Source: Locusta migratoria (taxonomy: Eukaryota > Arthropoda > Insecta > Orthoptera > Acrididae). Taken from it: 64,000 bases of DNA. The stretch covers positions 153,285,323 through 153,349,322 of the forward strand of contig CM048745.1 of NCBI GenBank assembly GCA_026315105.1, in the 5' to 3' direction. A program made the translations under genes and the position numbers. How positions within the stretch are numbered: position 1 is the stretch's first letter; each line of letters starts with the position of its first letter. A model generated the notes under the pieces. That model worked only from the letters and a program-made list of their open reading frames with translations, ran no database searches and was not told the origin of the DNA. This document shows, in pieces, positions 12,370 to 22,044 of this stretch.

Positions 12370-13160
12370 CAGGAAAACGTTCCTGAGTCGGATGGTGTCT
12401 GTCATCCTGAGGTCACCACCAAGCCTGCGAGATCCGGGCTTTCACAGAGGGTGGGTTTGCTTGTAGTTGGGAGCTCCGACGTTAGGTGTGTGATGGAGCC
12501 CCTTAGAGAGATGGCTGCCTAGGAGGGGAAGAAGGCCAACGTGAACTCCGTGTGCACACCAGGTGGAGTCATTCCAGATGTGGAACGAGTCCTTCCGGAT
12601 GCCATGAAGGGTACGGGGTGCAGCCAACTGCCGGTGGTGGCTCACGTCGGTTCCAATAATGTGTCGCTTCTGATCTGAAGGGATCCTCTCAAGGTTTTGA
12701 GCGGCTATCTGAAGTGGTAAAGAATGCCAGTCTTGATTGCAAGATGAAAGCAGTGCTCACCATCTGCAGCATAGTTGACAGGACCGACAGTGGACCTCTG
12801 GTACAGAGCCGAGTGGAGGGTCGGAATCAGAGGTCCAGACTGTTCTGCAACCGTGTAGGCTGCAGATTCCTTGACTTGCGCCATCGGGTTTCCGGGTTCC
12901 GCTGAATAGGAGTCCACTATACGCAGGAAGCGGCTACACGGGTAGCGGGGGCTGTGTGGGGTGGACTGGGTGGTTTTTAGGATAAAGGGCTTCGGGGAAA
13001 AACAAAATGGGCAATCTCAAAGGGTGCAGGTGGATCACAGGAGAAATGTAGATCTGGGAACTATCGGCATAACAGTTGTAAATTCTCGTAGTTGTCGTAG
13101 CCACTCAGCTGCAAAAGTGAAGGCCGTAAACTCCACAAAATACCTAGGAAATACTATTAC
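12370..13160 (+). pseudogene. LINE ORF1 relic with SGNH/esterase domain (CR1-like)
   Basis: Plus-strand reading gives VVGSSDVRCVMEPLREMAA, an interrupted GKKANVNSVCTPGGVIPDVE, VLPDAMKGTGCSQLPVVAHVGS, then VDRTDSGPLVQSRVEGRNQR, FLDLRHRVSGFR and a final GVHYTQEAATRVAGAVW-like block. This order (GxS nucleophile region, TPGG, VxHVGxNN, PLVQSRVE, GVHxxxE) is that of the esterase encoded by ORF1 of CR1-clade LINEs. In-frame stops (after the MAA block, after LL near 12680, near 12905) show that it is dead. It is likely an ORF1 fragment of the same broad family as the LINE at 6731. Confidence 0.75.
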
Positions 13161-13524
13161 TTCATATCAGCGCACACTCCGCTGCAGAGTAAAAGTTTCA
13201 TTCTGGATACTCTTTGGTTTGTTTACAAGTTGAAAGACATGGTAATGTGTTGCAGGGTTATTTAATTTCACCACTTGAAAGTCGTGGGAGTTGCTGTGGT
13301 GTGCTGATGGAAGGGCTGTGTTGTTATATGTTCAAAATGCTATCCAAAAGCAAAACACACATGGACATGTTAAATGTGAAACTCCTAACTGTAAGCAACA
13401 TCTTGAGAACGAACTTATATTGTAATTAATCAGTGTAACATACCACAATTAGTGTTTACGTTTTCTCGTTTTCTGCCCTGCCACAGATACAAATGTAATT
13501 TGCACTGATTGTATATTCAGGGTG

Positions 13525-13726
13525 GCCGGTAGCGGTGGCCGAGGGGACTGAGGTGTTTCAGTCAGGGTCTGCACGGCCACCTACGGTCGGGGGTTCGAAT
13601 CCCCCCTCGGGCATAGATATTTGTGCCGTCCTTAGGATAAGCTAGTTGATAAAGTAGTTTGTAAGTTTAGGGACTGATGACCCCGAAGTTAAGTCCCATA
13701 AGCTATACAAACATTTGAACATTTTT
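13525..13726 (+). mobile_element. SINE type A inserted in a transposon terminus
   Basis: Complete tRNA-like head (GGTGGCCGAGGGGACTGAGG; GGTTCGAATCC), body and tail. It is flanked by TATTCAGGGTG (13514-13524) and TATACAGGGTG (13727-13737), an 11-bp duplication with one mismatch. The duplicated target is the terminus of the TIR element that follows, so the SINE came later. Confidence 0.9.
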
Positions 13727-14033
13727 TATACAGGGTGTCCGAGCTGTCTTGTCCATCCAAAATATCTCTGGAACATTATCAGCTACTGGAAAACGAATTT
13801 CAACGGTATCAATGTACGGCTGGGGCCCATGAACGTACATATTTGGAAACATTCTAAAACGAAACCAAATGTGTTTTTTAACACAAACTTATGTTTTTTA
13901 TTAAATGGACACCCTATATTTTTTCTTCAGCAATCCATAGCATGACAAATCACATAAACAATGGCGTTGATTGCATCGGAATATTCCAATTACATCCCGA
14001 GATATTGCGACGCGAAGTTGACGCTTGAAATAC

Positions 14034-14248
14034 GCGAAACCCTAAATTTCAGCAGGATAATGCACGGCAGTATGTTGCAGGTCCTGTACGGGCCTTTCTG
14101 GATACGGAAAACGACTGCTGCCCTGGCCAGCACATTCTCCAGATCTCTCACCCTAGGTCACTACCATACAAAGAAACACTCCATCAAATTCTTTAAGAAA
14201 AGACATTCTAATGTTTAAATTAATATTAGTTGTTAATAAATTTATCTT
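14034..14248. other. Chimeric Tc1 transposase / antisense LINE-RT segment
   Basis: 14034-14150 encodes, on plus, KFQQDNARQYVAGPVRAFL, the second catalytic-aspartate block of a Tc1-type transposase (FQQDNAR), then a frameshifted PWPAHSPDLSP. From about 14155 the sequence is the reverse complement of a LINE RT coding region (NIN..MSFLKEF..VSLYGSE). The same join, including the CTAG-type junction bases, is present at 40741-40961. Confidence 0.85.
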
Positions 14249-14452
14249 TTTCAAAAAAATTCAAATGTTTGTAATTCTATCGGACCAAACTTCGTGGTCA
14301 TCAGTCCGTAGCTTACAAACTACTTAAACCTAGGTAAACTAACCTAAGGACAACACATACACCCATGCCCCAGGGAGGACTCGAACCTCCACGGCGAACA
14401 ACCGCGCGCTCCGCAGCGAGACGCTTTACACCGCTCGGCTACTCCACCGCGG
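14249..14452 (-). mobile_element. SINE type B
   Basis: On minus: GCCGCGGTGGAGTAGCCGAG head with A box TAGCCGAGCGGT, B box GGTTCGAGTCC, then CCCTGGGGCATGGGTG, body with CTACGGACTGATGACCACG and tail. Same family as 28057 and 30016. A type-II (Leu/Ser-like) tRNA origin is likely from the A box. Confidence 0.9.
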
Positions 14453-14609
14453 CGTTCCAGAGATATTTTGGGTGGACAAGATAGCTGGGACACCCTGTAT
14501 ACGGTCTGATGAGCAGCTAGGTAGGTTGAAACCGGCCATGGTTCAATAATTCTTCATTGAGAAGAAAAAAGGCGACTGGTTTCAGTAATTTCTGAAATCT
14601 ATTAAAAGG

Positions 14610-15186
14610 AAATGAAGGTGGTAGATGAGTTTTGTTACTTGGGTAGTAAAATAACATGAGATAGTCGTAGTACAGAGGATATAAAATGCAGAATGGCAGA
14701 AAAGCATTTTTGAAAAAGAGAAATTTGCTAACATCGAATATTAATTTAAGGGTAAGGAAGTCTTTTCTGAATGCATTTGTGTGGAGTGTTGCCTTGTACG
14801 GGAGTGAAACATGGACGATAAGCAGTGCGGACAGGAAGAGAATAGAGGCTTTTGAAATGTGCTGCTACAGAAGAATGCTGAAGATTAGGTGGGTAGATCG
14901 CATAACTAATGAAGAGGTACTGAACAGAATTGGCGAGAAAAGGAATTTTTGGCATACCCTGACTAAAAGAAGGGATCGCTTGGTAGGACACATTCTTAGA
15001 CATCGGGGAATCGTAAATTTAGCATTGGAGGGAAGTGTGTGGGGTAAAAGTCGCAGAGGGAGACCAAGAGACGCGTATAGTAAGCAGATTCAAGTGGATG
15101 TGGGTTGCCGTTCTTATGAGGAGATGAAAAGGCTTGCTCAGGATAGAGTAGGGTGGAGAGCTGCATCAAACCAGTCTCCAGACTGA
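14610..15186 (+). mobile_element. LINE RT C-terminal fragment (second LINE family)
   Basis: Reads VDEFCYLGSKIT, RSTEDIKCRMA, then an uninterrupted C-terminal stretch NINLRVRKSFLNAFVWSVAL, YGSETWTISSADRKRIEAF and ending WRAASNQSPD. This block (YGSETW...RIEAFEM...RRGRPR...WR-A-NQ) is the end of the reverse-transcriptase ORF of a very common arthropod LINE. It stops just before ACAACAACA at the 3' end. The copy is 5'-truncated. A relative at 40056-40845 includes the FADD catalytic motif. Confidence 0.85.
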
Positions 15187-15233
15187 AGACCATAACAACA
15201 ACATTAAAAGGAATATGAGCTCTGCAGGCGTAC

Positions 15234-15431
15234 GCCGGCTGCGGTGGTCAAGCGGTCTGCGGCGCGCCAGTCACGGTCTGCACGGCCACTACGGTCGGGG
15301 GTTCGAATCCCCCCTCGGTCGTGGATATTTGTGCCGTCCTTAATATTAGCTAGTTAATAAGTAGTTTGTAAGCTTAGGGACTGATGACCCCGTAGTTAAG
15401 TCCCATAAGCTCTACAAACATTTGAACATTT
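15234..15431 (+). mobile_element. SINE type A in intron 1 of the takeout-like gene
   Basis: Head, B box GGTTCGAATCC, body and ATTTGAACATTT tail, with a perfect 11-bp target duplication TGCAGGCGTAC at 15223-15233 and 15432-15442. It lies 54 bp downstream (in gene sense) of the exon-1 donor and is antisense to the gene. Confidence 0.93.
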
Positions 15432-15487
15432 TGCAGGCGTACATAGAGCGGTCTAGCGGGGCGAGCAGTGTGCTGCGCCGGGCTCAC

Positions 15488-15557
15488 CGATCTGGGCGGC
15501 GGCGTGGGCGGCGAGGGCGGCGAGGGCGGCGAGCGCTAGCAGAAGGCAGCGGTCCAT
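15488..15557 (-). CDS. Takeout/JHBP-like protein, exon 1 (signal peptide)
   Basis: Minus-strand ATG at 15555-15557 in a strong context (CAGCCATGG), encoding MDRCLLLALAALAALAAHAA followed by AQI, then one G of the next codon and a consensus donor GTGAGC at 15482-15487. The peptide is a textbook secretion signal: one charged residue, a long Leu/Ala core and a small-residue cleavage region AHAAA. The phase-1 end joins exon 2 (2191-2289) to give ...QIESPHGIKIC..., placing the cleavage site directly before the takeout-family mature domain. A TATA box and Inr-like site lie at the right distance upstream. Codons are strongly GC-ending, within a CpG-rich block (about 15440-15780). The start is the only ATG between the promoter and donor that gives a signal peptide. 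Confidence 0.7.
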
Positions 15558-15641
15558 GGCTGGAGATGGAACTGGAGGCTACTGGAGGCTGTAGCTGGAG
15601 CTGGAAGCTGGAGGAGCGGCGGTGTGGACGCCCGGCGTCGC

Positions 15642-15650
15642 CCTTATATA
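15642..15650 (-). promoter_or_regulatory. TATA box of the takeout-like gene
   Basis: TATATAAGG on the minus strand. About 25 bp downstream, at 15625, is an Inr-like CCACACC, predicting a 5' UTR of about 68 nt made of repeated CTCCAG/CTGGAG units. This is a focused, TATA-type promoter as expected of a tissue-specific secreted protein. The transcription start is inferred. Confidence 0.65.
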
Positions 15651-15886
15651 CGGCGCCGACGGCCGCGAGGCCGCCACACGCCCCACCACAGACAGCCGAG
15701 GGCGGACGCCGGCGCTTACGTAACGCTCCCCGAACACCAAACCTTCCTGCTCGAGGCCGATCGTACGAGATACCGTACCATTTCTGTCTTCCGCTCTCTA
15801 CTTCGTATTACATTCACCGATGGATTCTCGACGAAGCCGCCGTACGATACTTCCGCGCGGAAAACCAGTATACTCTGCAGCCACTT

Positions 15887-17357
15887 CTACATCTACATAC
15901 ATACTCCGCAATCCACTTCAAGGTGCGTGGCGAAGGGTACACTGCACCACTAACAGACAGTTCCTTTCCTATTGTATTGGTATGGCGTCTGTTCTTTCGG
16001 ACGTCCGAAAGAACAGACACGACACCAGTACAGTAAGTACTTAAACACGACGACGGCGTTAGCTTCATCTATTTCACCGCAGATTAGGCCATACGTCCGA
16101 CCTCGAACGGGAATCCGTAATGAGGAGTGTAAGAGGGCATGGACGACAGGGGCGCTACAAACATAGCGTGCGACATGTGGGAATTTCAGACGGACGGGAG
16201 GCGAATACGGGTGGCCAAGTGGTTAAGGCAACCGCTAGCCCGAAGTGGGAGACCCGGGTTCAAATTCCGGTCCGGCTCACATTTTTCACTTGTCGCCATC
16301 GCTTAACATCAGTGCCCAAATGCGGCCACTGTCAATCCTTTCTTTCCTAACCTTCTTCCTTTCCTTCGTTTAACAATCATTTGCAAATTTCCTTTCCTGT
16401 TTCACTCTCAAATAGAACGAGGAAAAAAAGAATGCCTATATACCTCCGTACGAGCCCTAATTTCTCTTGTCTTTGTGATCGCCACGCGAAATGTAAGTAG
16501 GCGGCAGCCAGATTGTACTACACGCAGCTTCAAATTCCGACCCTCTAAATTTCCTCAACAGAAATTCACAAATAGAATGTCGTCTTTCCTCCAGCGATCC
16601 CCAATTGAGTTCCAGTAACAAACCTAGCTGCTCGCCTCTGAACTGCTTCTATGTCTTCCTTTAAACTGATGTGCTGCGGGTCCCAAACACTTGAGCACTA
16701 CTCAAGACGTGGTCGTACATGCGTTTTATACGCGGTCTCCTGTACAGATGAAGTACATCTTCCCAAAATTCTCCCAATCAACCGAAGTCGGCTATCCGCC
16801 TTACTCACAATTGTCCTTACATGTTAGTTCCATTTCATATCGCTCTGCACTGTTTCGCCTAGATATTTGAACGACGCGACTGCATCAAGAAGGTCACTAC
16901 TAAAGCTGCATTCGAATATTGTGGGACTGTTTTTCCTACTCAATGCGCATCATCTTACATTTTTTCTACATTGAGAGCTAGCTGCCATTAATCGACCCAA
17001 CTAGAAATTTTGTCTAAGTCACCCTATATACTATTACGTCAGTTAAAGACGACACCCTTCCATACACCACAGCATCATCAGCAAACAGCCGCAAATTAGG
17101 TCTTTCCATCAGATCATTTATATAGATAGAAAATAATAGCGGTCCTGTCACACTTCCCTGGGGAACGCCTGACGATACACTCGTCTCTGATGAACACTCG
17201 CCGTCGAGAACAACGTTTTGCGTTCTACTACTTAGAAAGTCACAAATCTGTGAACCTATTCCATAAGCTCCTATCTTCGTTAGCAGTCCGCAGTGGGGCA
17301 CCGCGTCAAACGCCTTTTTGAAGTCGAGAAAAACACAATCCGCCTGTTGCCGTTCGT
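15887..17357 (-). mobile_element. CR1-like LINE copy 2, 5'-truncated and interrupted
   Basis: The 3' end with CTACATCTACATACATACTC matches the start of the 6731 element. From 16395 to 17357 the minus strand encodes the RT core (SGVPQGSVTGPLLFSIYIND, FADDAVVYGRVSSL at the catalytic YADD position) and C-terminal region. It ends upstream inside QQADCVFLDFKKAFDAV, so it is a 5'-truncated insertion. A 400-bp block (15971-16390) is inserted into its 3' part. Confidence 0.9.
15971..16390 (+). mobile_element. Nested insertion: palindrome plus tRNA-like SINE head
   Basis: Splits the LINE between TTCCTTTCCT (15961-15970) and TTCCTTTCCT (about 16389-16398), a probable 10-bp duplication. It starts with a near-perfect palindrome GTCTGTTCTTTCGGACGTCC around 15990-16020. 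At 16206-16280 it contains a tRNA-like block with A box TGGCCAAGTGGTTAAGGC and B box GGGTTCAAATTCC, different from the type A and B SINEs. Confidence 0.7.
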
Positions 17358-18975
17358 GTCGTGTTCTTCGGCGTTACAGTCGCGCCACCATTTTACGTTC
17401 CCTACGGAGTGACGGACACGCTCGAGTCGAACATAAGCGTAACGAAACTCCCAGAGAATTTCTACATCTTCGCGACTGAATCGCCGCCAAGCGGCTTAGT
17501 TGTAAAGGAGATACCGCGAAACGATTGTGTACATAATGAATGTATATTTGTAGTGAAGCTGCACATCCAAATTGCCTTCGTATTTACGAGCTTTTGTGGC
17601 GCTATAAATTGTAGCAAACTATCAAAAATATAATTAGGAAACCTCTCATTTGCAAAAGATGCTCAGAAGTAAAAGAAAAACGTTATGAATAGCGTGTTCG
17701 TTTACGGTGGTTAGTTATACTTTTAGGCATAGAAGTAAATCTTTAATAATTAATTCACGTACTACTGCTCTTAATCAGAATCGCAAATACTTGACCACTA
17801 TTTCATAATATTACTGTATAAAAGTAATGTCCTAATGCTTACAGTAACAGTTAATCAACTATTTCAGTAGAGCATGCTTAGTTTAGCACCTCAGTTTCAG
17901 AAAAATGATAAGCCTGTATGCTGACATATTTTGGCGGTTACCTACTAGTTTAATAAAGTGAATACGTACCTACAAACAAATAATATTTCCATATACAAAC
18001 TGTTAATTATAGCACGTCACATTCTTCAAGATATTCAGTTTCATACCTGCCAAAAAGAAAAAAAAAAGTAGGTACACGAAAGGCACAGAAGCAAGAACAA
18101 CGTGAAGAGATATGTTATACGGCGATGTAAAATCTAGTCTCCTATAATGTAAAAATCGTGTGTAATTTTGAAAATATGACAATGTCCGAAATCCGCTAAA
18201 ACAAAATTCGTACAACATGTCAGTAAGCACCGGGCACGCGAACATATTCATAATCAGTTCCTTTTATCTACTTCAGCACATTAGATTGCAATTCATTTCT
18301 GCTTTTAAAAAAGTTTTGGACTATATAAATATGACTCGGGTATTGTGAACTGTATGAATTGCACTGCACTGACAATTTGTTATTATAGACTGCCATTAAG
18401 CAGTGATATTAGTTTAGTGATGTTTTCAACAACATTCAGTGACCAGAAAATATGAAAGAACATTAAAAATGGCAACGTCTCAGTTTTTTTTATTATTTAA
18501 AAACATCTTTATTCTTTTATTCTTCTATACAACCCATTACCTTATACATTAATGGGCCTAAATAATCTACAATTGGTGTTAGTGAGTCGTTCATTTTTAC
18601 TTCAAGAATTAATCTACATTACATATTGTTGGTGACTACCATGGAGTCTATGATTTCTAATATCTACAGGGAATGGGAGGCTGTTAAAGCTAATATCTGT
18701 AGAGTCACAGGTGTGCCAGCATTTAATAAACCTACTTGCTGCCTAAGTATCTGCCGAGAGAAACCCAGCAGACGCGCCTGTATCATGCCATTCCACTGTT
18801 ATTCCCTACCGACCGCTCGGAGCGCTAGTGTAGCTACAGCTGAATTTTTTTCCTAGTGACTTTCGCGATTGTCTGTGGCCACACTAATCTGAACAACAAT
18901 ACACTTGTCGTCTTGGTCTTCTTATTCATAAGTGGCTTAAGTGTGTGTCTGTTTGTCGCCGATAGAACTGCACAT
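17358..18975. other. No gene seen
   Basis: About 1.6 kb of AT-rich sequence upstream of the takeout-like promoter and left of the THAP element. No repeat, exon or RNA gene is recognised. The short open frames have no family signature. Confidence 0.5.
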
Positions 18976-19429
18976 TAGACTTGCGCATAATAGTTCGCGA
19001 TCGGGGGCGCTCACTTTAGTTCGCGGCTCTGCCGCGAACTAGTTCGTTCTTTTAGTTCGTCCGCTCCCAACGACGGCTGAGCGGCGTGGTCTGCGCATAC
19101 AGGTGGAGGGAGACGTTTCCCCACCTAGCTGCTTGAGCCGCTAACGATATCACGCAAACCAAAAGAAACAATTTGTGATAATTCTCGCATTTAAGTTTAG
19201 AGTTATCTCTATATCTTGGCATTATGGAATTTATTAGTCAGAAAAAGCAGAGTGCACAATACTTCAAAACAGAAATTTTGTAGCACTGAATTATGTAATC
19301 TAGCAGGCAGAAGCTCACCTCGAAATGGCTCTCATCAGCAGAAGGCAAACTCGTGATTTTTCATTCTGCTGCGCGCCCTCTCGCTATTGGCCGTCGCAAA
19401 AGAATCTAACGAACTAAGAAACGAGCTAC

Positions 19430-19620
19430 GTTTGGCAGAATAGTTCGCGACCGGTAACGCATGTTTTAGTTCGCGACCAGTTGCACATATTTTAGTTCAC
19501 GACCTAACGCGCATATTTTAGTTCGTGAGCGATCGTGCATAGTTTGGTTCGAAACCGGTAGCTCTCCTTTTAGTTCGCAGCTCGGTCGCGAAGTAGGTCG
19601 CTCTTTTTAGTTCATCCGCT
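19430..19620. repeat. Subterminal TTTTAGTTCGCGACC repeat array
   Basis: Five to six degenerate units of about 27-31 bp of the form ATTTTAGTTCGCGACC(A/G)..ACGCATA. Single motif copies continue towards the left end (18990-19060). The 767-bp relative has a cleaner array of 26-bp units at 55579-55656. Such arrays are where transposases of hAT and P elements bind, so binding by the element's own THAP protein is a reasonable inference. Confidence 0.75.
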
Positions 19621-20490
19621 CTTTTTGGCTTTTGCTACCGCTACTAAAAGATCTATTTCTTTTGTTATGACAGCTTTTTTATATAATGGTCAGTGTTGCC
19701 CAATCGTGTGCTATTACCCGTATTCTGGGCAATTAGACATCAAATACTTAAGCAAATAAACCAGCTATTTACACGAATGGGTGATACAATGGTATTCAGC
19801 TACTTTGCATACAGAGTACTCGTAGTATTTTACTTTTAAAATGAATTTCTTCATTTATTTAATAGGTCACTAAAGGAACATTGCTTACAAAATATGCTAA
19901 ATACGTCTATTTTCGTGAAAAATGCACTTTTGAGTTCTCTTTACTTCTTTACACTATGGAATGAGGGTTCTGGGTTATATTTAGACACTGCTGAATACCT
20001 TAGAAAAAATTTGTGACAGTGATGAAACTAAGGCTGAGCTGCATCTCAGCTCGAAATGACTGTAACTGGCGAAGGGAATCACGCGATTCTGTGCGCTCTC
20101 GCTGTTCCCCGTCAGTCTTCGGGAAAGGAGCGGACGAACTACGTAGACTAGAAAGGTATGCCATTTTGGCCCCTCAGGGGCTCAGCATTAATTTGTTGAG
20201 TACGGGCTTAGCGAACCCGGGGTCCTGAGGTGTGGGCTGTGTCGCGCCAACAGTCAGCTACGCCGTAAGCTCTGTGCCTGCTTCAACGACCATCGTTCGG
20301 CGCGACGGTGGAACGTTGTACGTTTCAGAGCCCGGGGATCTTGGCTTAATCGCCCGGGTCGCGAGGACGGTACAAACCTCTATAAAAAAAAACCTCAATC
20401 TCAAGGTGTGCTACGTGCGGAGGAGATACATGGCTGTTGAGGTTGAACAGTCGTTAGCAAGCAACCTCAGAGGAACCTGCCGCACCTCAG

Positions 20491-21913
20491 TTGTACAAGG
20501 CTTCCCCAGGCAAGCGGGGCTCTGCCTGGGTGGACCTCTTTCCCCTAGCTGCTCGTGGGACGAATATGAAACGAGCAAATAAAAGCGTGGCCGGTCGCGA
20601 AAACGGCGTCTCTAATCGTAATAAAGGAGATTTCAATGCTGCTGGATATAACCCCCGTTCGTTCCCTTCCCTGGCCACGCCATGGGAGGAACGCAGGTCC
20701 TTAAATAGATCAGAGCCATATTCGCCACAATATCTTGTTTGCTCCCGTACTGATGGTGAATCCTTCTCGTCCACCAAACCACAGCTCTTCGTCGACCAGC
20801 TCGAAGACAAGTATGGTGAGGTGGCGTCTTTCTCCAAAGTGAGGAGTGGGACAGTCTTGATACAGACGGTATCCCCAGCCCTGTCTAAGGCATTACTTGC
20901 CTGTGACAAGCTGGGTGATATTCCCGTCTCTGTCATACCCCACAAGACGATCAACATGGTACAGGGTCTCATTTATCACCGGGATCTCCTGTCATAGTCA
21001 GATGACGAGCTGCGTGCAAACTTGGAACGGAGAGGTGTTCACTTTGTTAGGCGCGTTTATAGGGGATCACAAGATCGTAGGGTCGCCACCGGAGCATTTA
21101 TCCTGGCCTTCGAAGGCGATACACTGTCCGAGAAGGTCAAGGTAATGGTGTATCGGTGCAACGTCAAGCCGTATGTCCCGCCCCCTGAGGTGCTTCAGGT
21201 GCTGGAAGTTCGGGCATATGTCGTCCCGATGTACTTCCAGCCCTACATGCAGAGAATGTGGGCGTCCGTCACATCCAGACCCTCCGTGCACACCACCTCC
21301 CGTATGCGTGACCTGTGAGCAGTTACATCCGCCTTGCACGCCTGACTGTACTCTCCTGCACAAGGAACGGAAGGTCATGGAGATCAAGACTCTGGACCGT
21401 CTTACATATTCTGAGGCGAGAAGAAAGTACGAACGGCTCCATCCAGTGCGCCTAACTACATCTTTTGCTGCCGTTGTATCTGCACCACCATGACTCCTAA
21501 AGTGCCGCCTCCCTCTACAGGCCCTGGGGGTCACCACTCTGCTGCTGTTCCATCAATGGGTGGGGGCACTCCTCCATCCGCTCCTGTAACACCTGATGTG
21601 GGGGCAACCCCCCACAACCATCGGGAATACTAGTCCCCACCTCCCAGCCGGAGAAGGAACAGCCTTCTCCAGCACCTCTTGCTCGGAAGGGGTCCCTCAG
21701 GACAGCCCCTTCAGTGCTTCAGAGGATCCTGGCCGGAGGCTCAAGGATCCCCAAACTGTTGGTCGAAGGGCTTCCAGCTCTTCCTTCACTCCTGACGCCG
21801 CTGAGAAGCCCTCACAGCCCATCAAACCGAAAGGGCAGCGAGAGGGTAAGAAGCTGAAGCTACATAGAAAGAAGGAATTCGTGGTGGCTGCACAGCCACA
21901 ACCTCCCTCATGA
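20491..21913 (+). pseudogene. LINE ORF1 (gag-like, zinc knuckles), broken
   Basis: The first part (20491-20997) holds a Pro/Ser-rich N-terminus and the block VASFSKVRSGTVLIQTVSPA typical of the LINE gag-like RRM region, then a TAG stop at 20995-20997. The same frame continues through RRGVHFVRRVYRGSQDRRVA to about 21185, where a frameshift leads into LRCFRCWKFGHMSSRC and CRECG..H..P.C (CCHC knuckles, 21188-21330). Another stop at 21491 and a second shift precede the Ser/Pro/Lys-rich tail (21596-21913). It would bind element RNA if intact. Confidence 0.85.
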
Positions 21914-22044
21914 GTTAGAGATCGTCACATCACCTGAGGATCTCGCACTGACTGATACACCGGATCCTATGAGTCTTGATTCAGCAGAGGCAGACCGGTT
22001 GACTGCAGGTGTTCCCATGGAATAACCTGCTCTACCTCTTTATC

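Larger units (their letters stand above)
13731..14497. mobile_element. TA-flanked TIR element carrying captured TE pieces
   Basis: Terminal repeats of about 44 bp begin CAGGGTGTCC and end GGACACCCTG (left to 13774, right from 14453), with three or four mismatches and TA on both sides, as for mariner/Tc1. The inside does not match the ends: 13775-14033 is non-coding element DNA, 14034-14248 is a chimeric Tc1/LINE segment, and 14249-14452 is a SINE that abuts the right terminal repeat. No transposase of its own is left, so any movement would need a partner in trans. Because of the SINE at 13525 the true left terminus may be shared with 13518. Confidence 0.85.
2290..15487 (-). other. Inferred intron 1 of the takeout-like gene
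   Basis: The interval between donor 15486-15487 (GTGAGC) and acceptor 2290-2291 (AG) is 13,198 bp. It holds at least ten mobile elements, most listed separately. The intron is inferred from phase-compatible exons and not from transcript data. Confidence 0.55.

Noticed and set aside
13514..13726. SINE heads (here and at about 15 other sites) as true tRNA genes
   Set aside because: Each is followed by the same non-tRNA body and tail and most have target duplications, so they are SINEs. Only the Thr-like pair at 42848/43112 keeps a full cloverleaf, and it too is in a repeat.
15422..16036. 204-codon plus-strand frame through the CpG-rich block
   Set aside because: It is the antisense of the signal-peptide exon and its promoter, starts inside a SINE tail, and runs into a LINE.
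20487..20972. 161-codon minus-strand frame
   Set aside because: Antisense shadow of the I-like LINE ORF1; no family signature.
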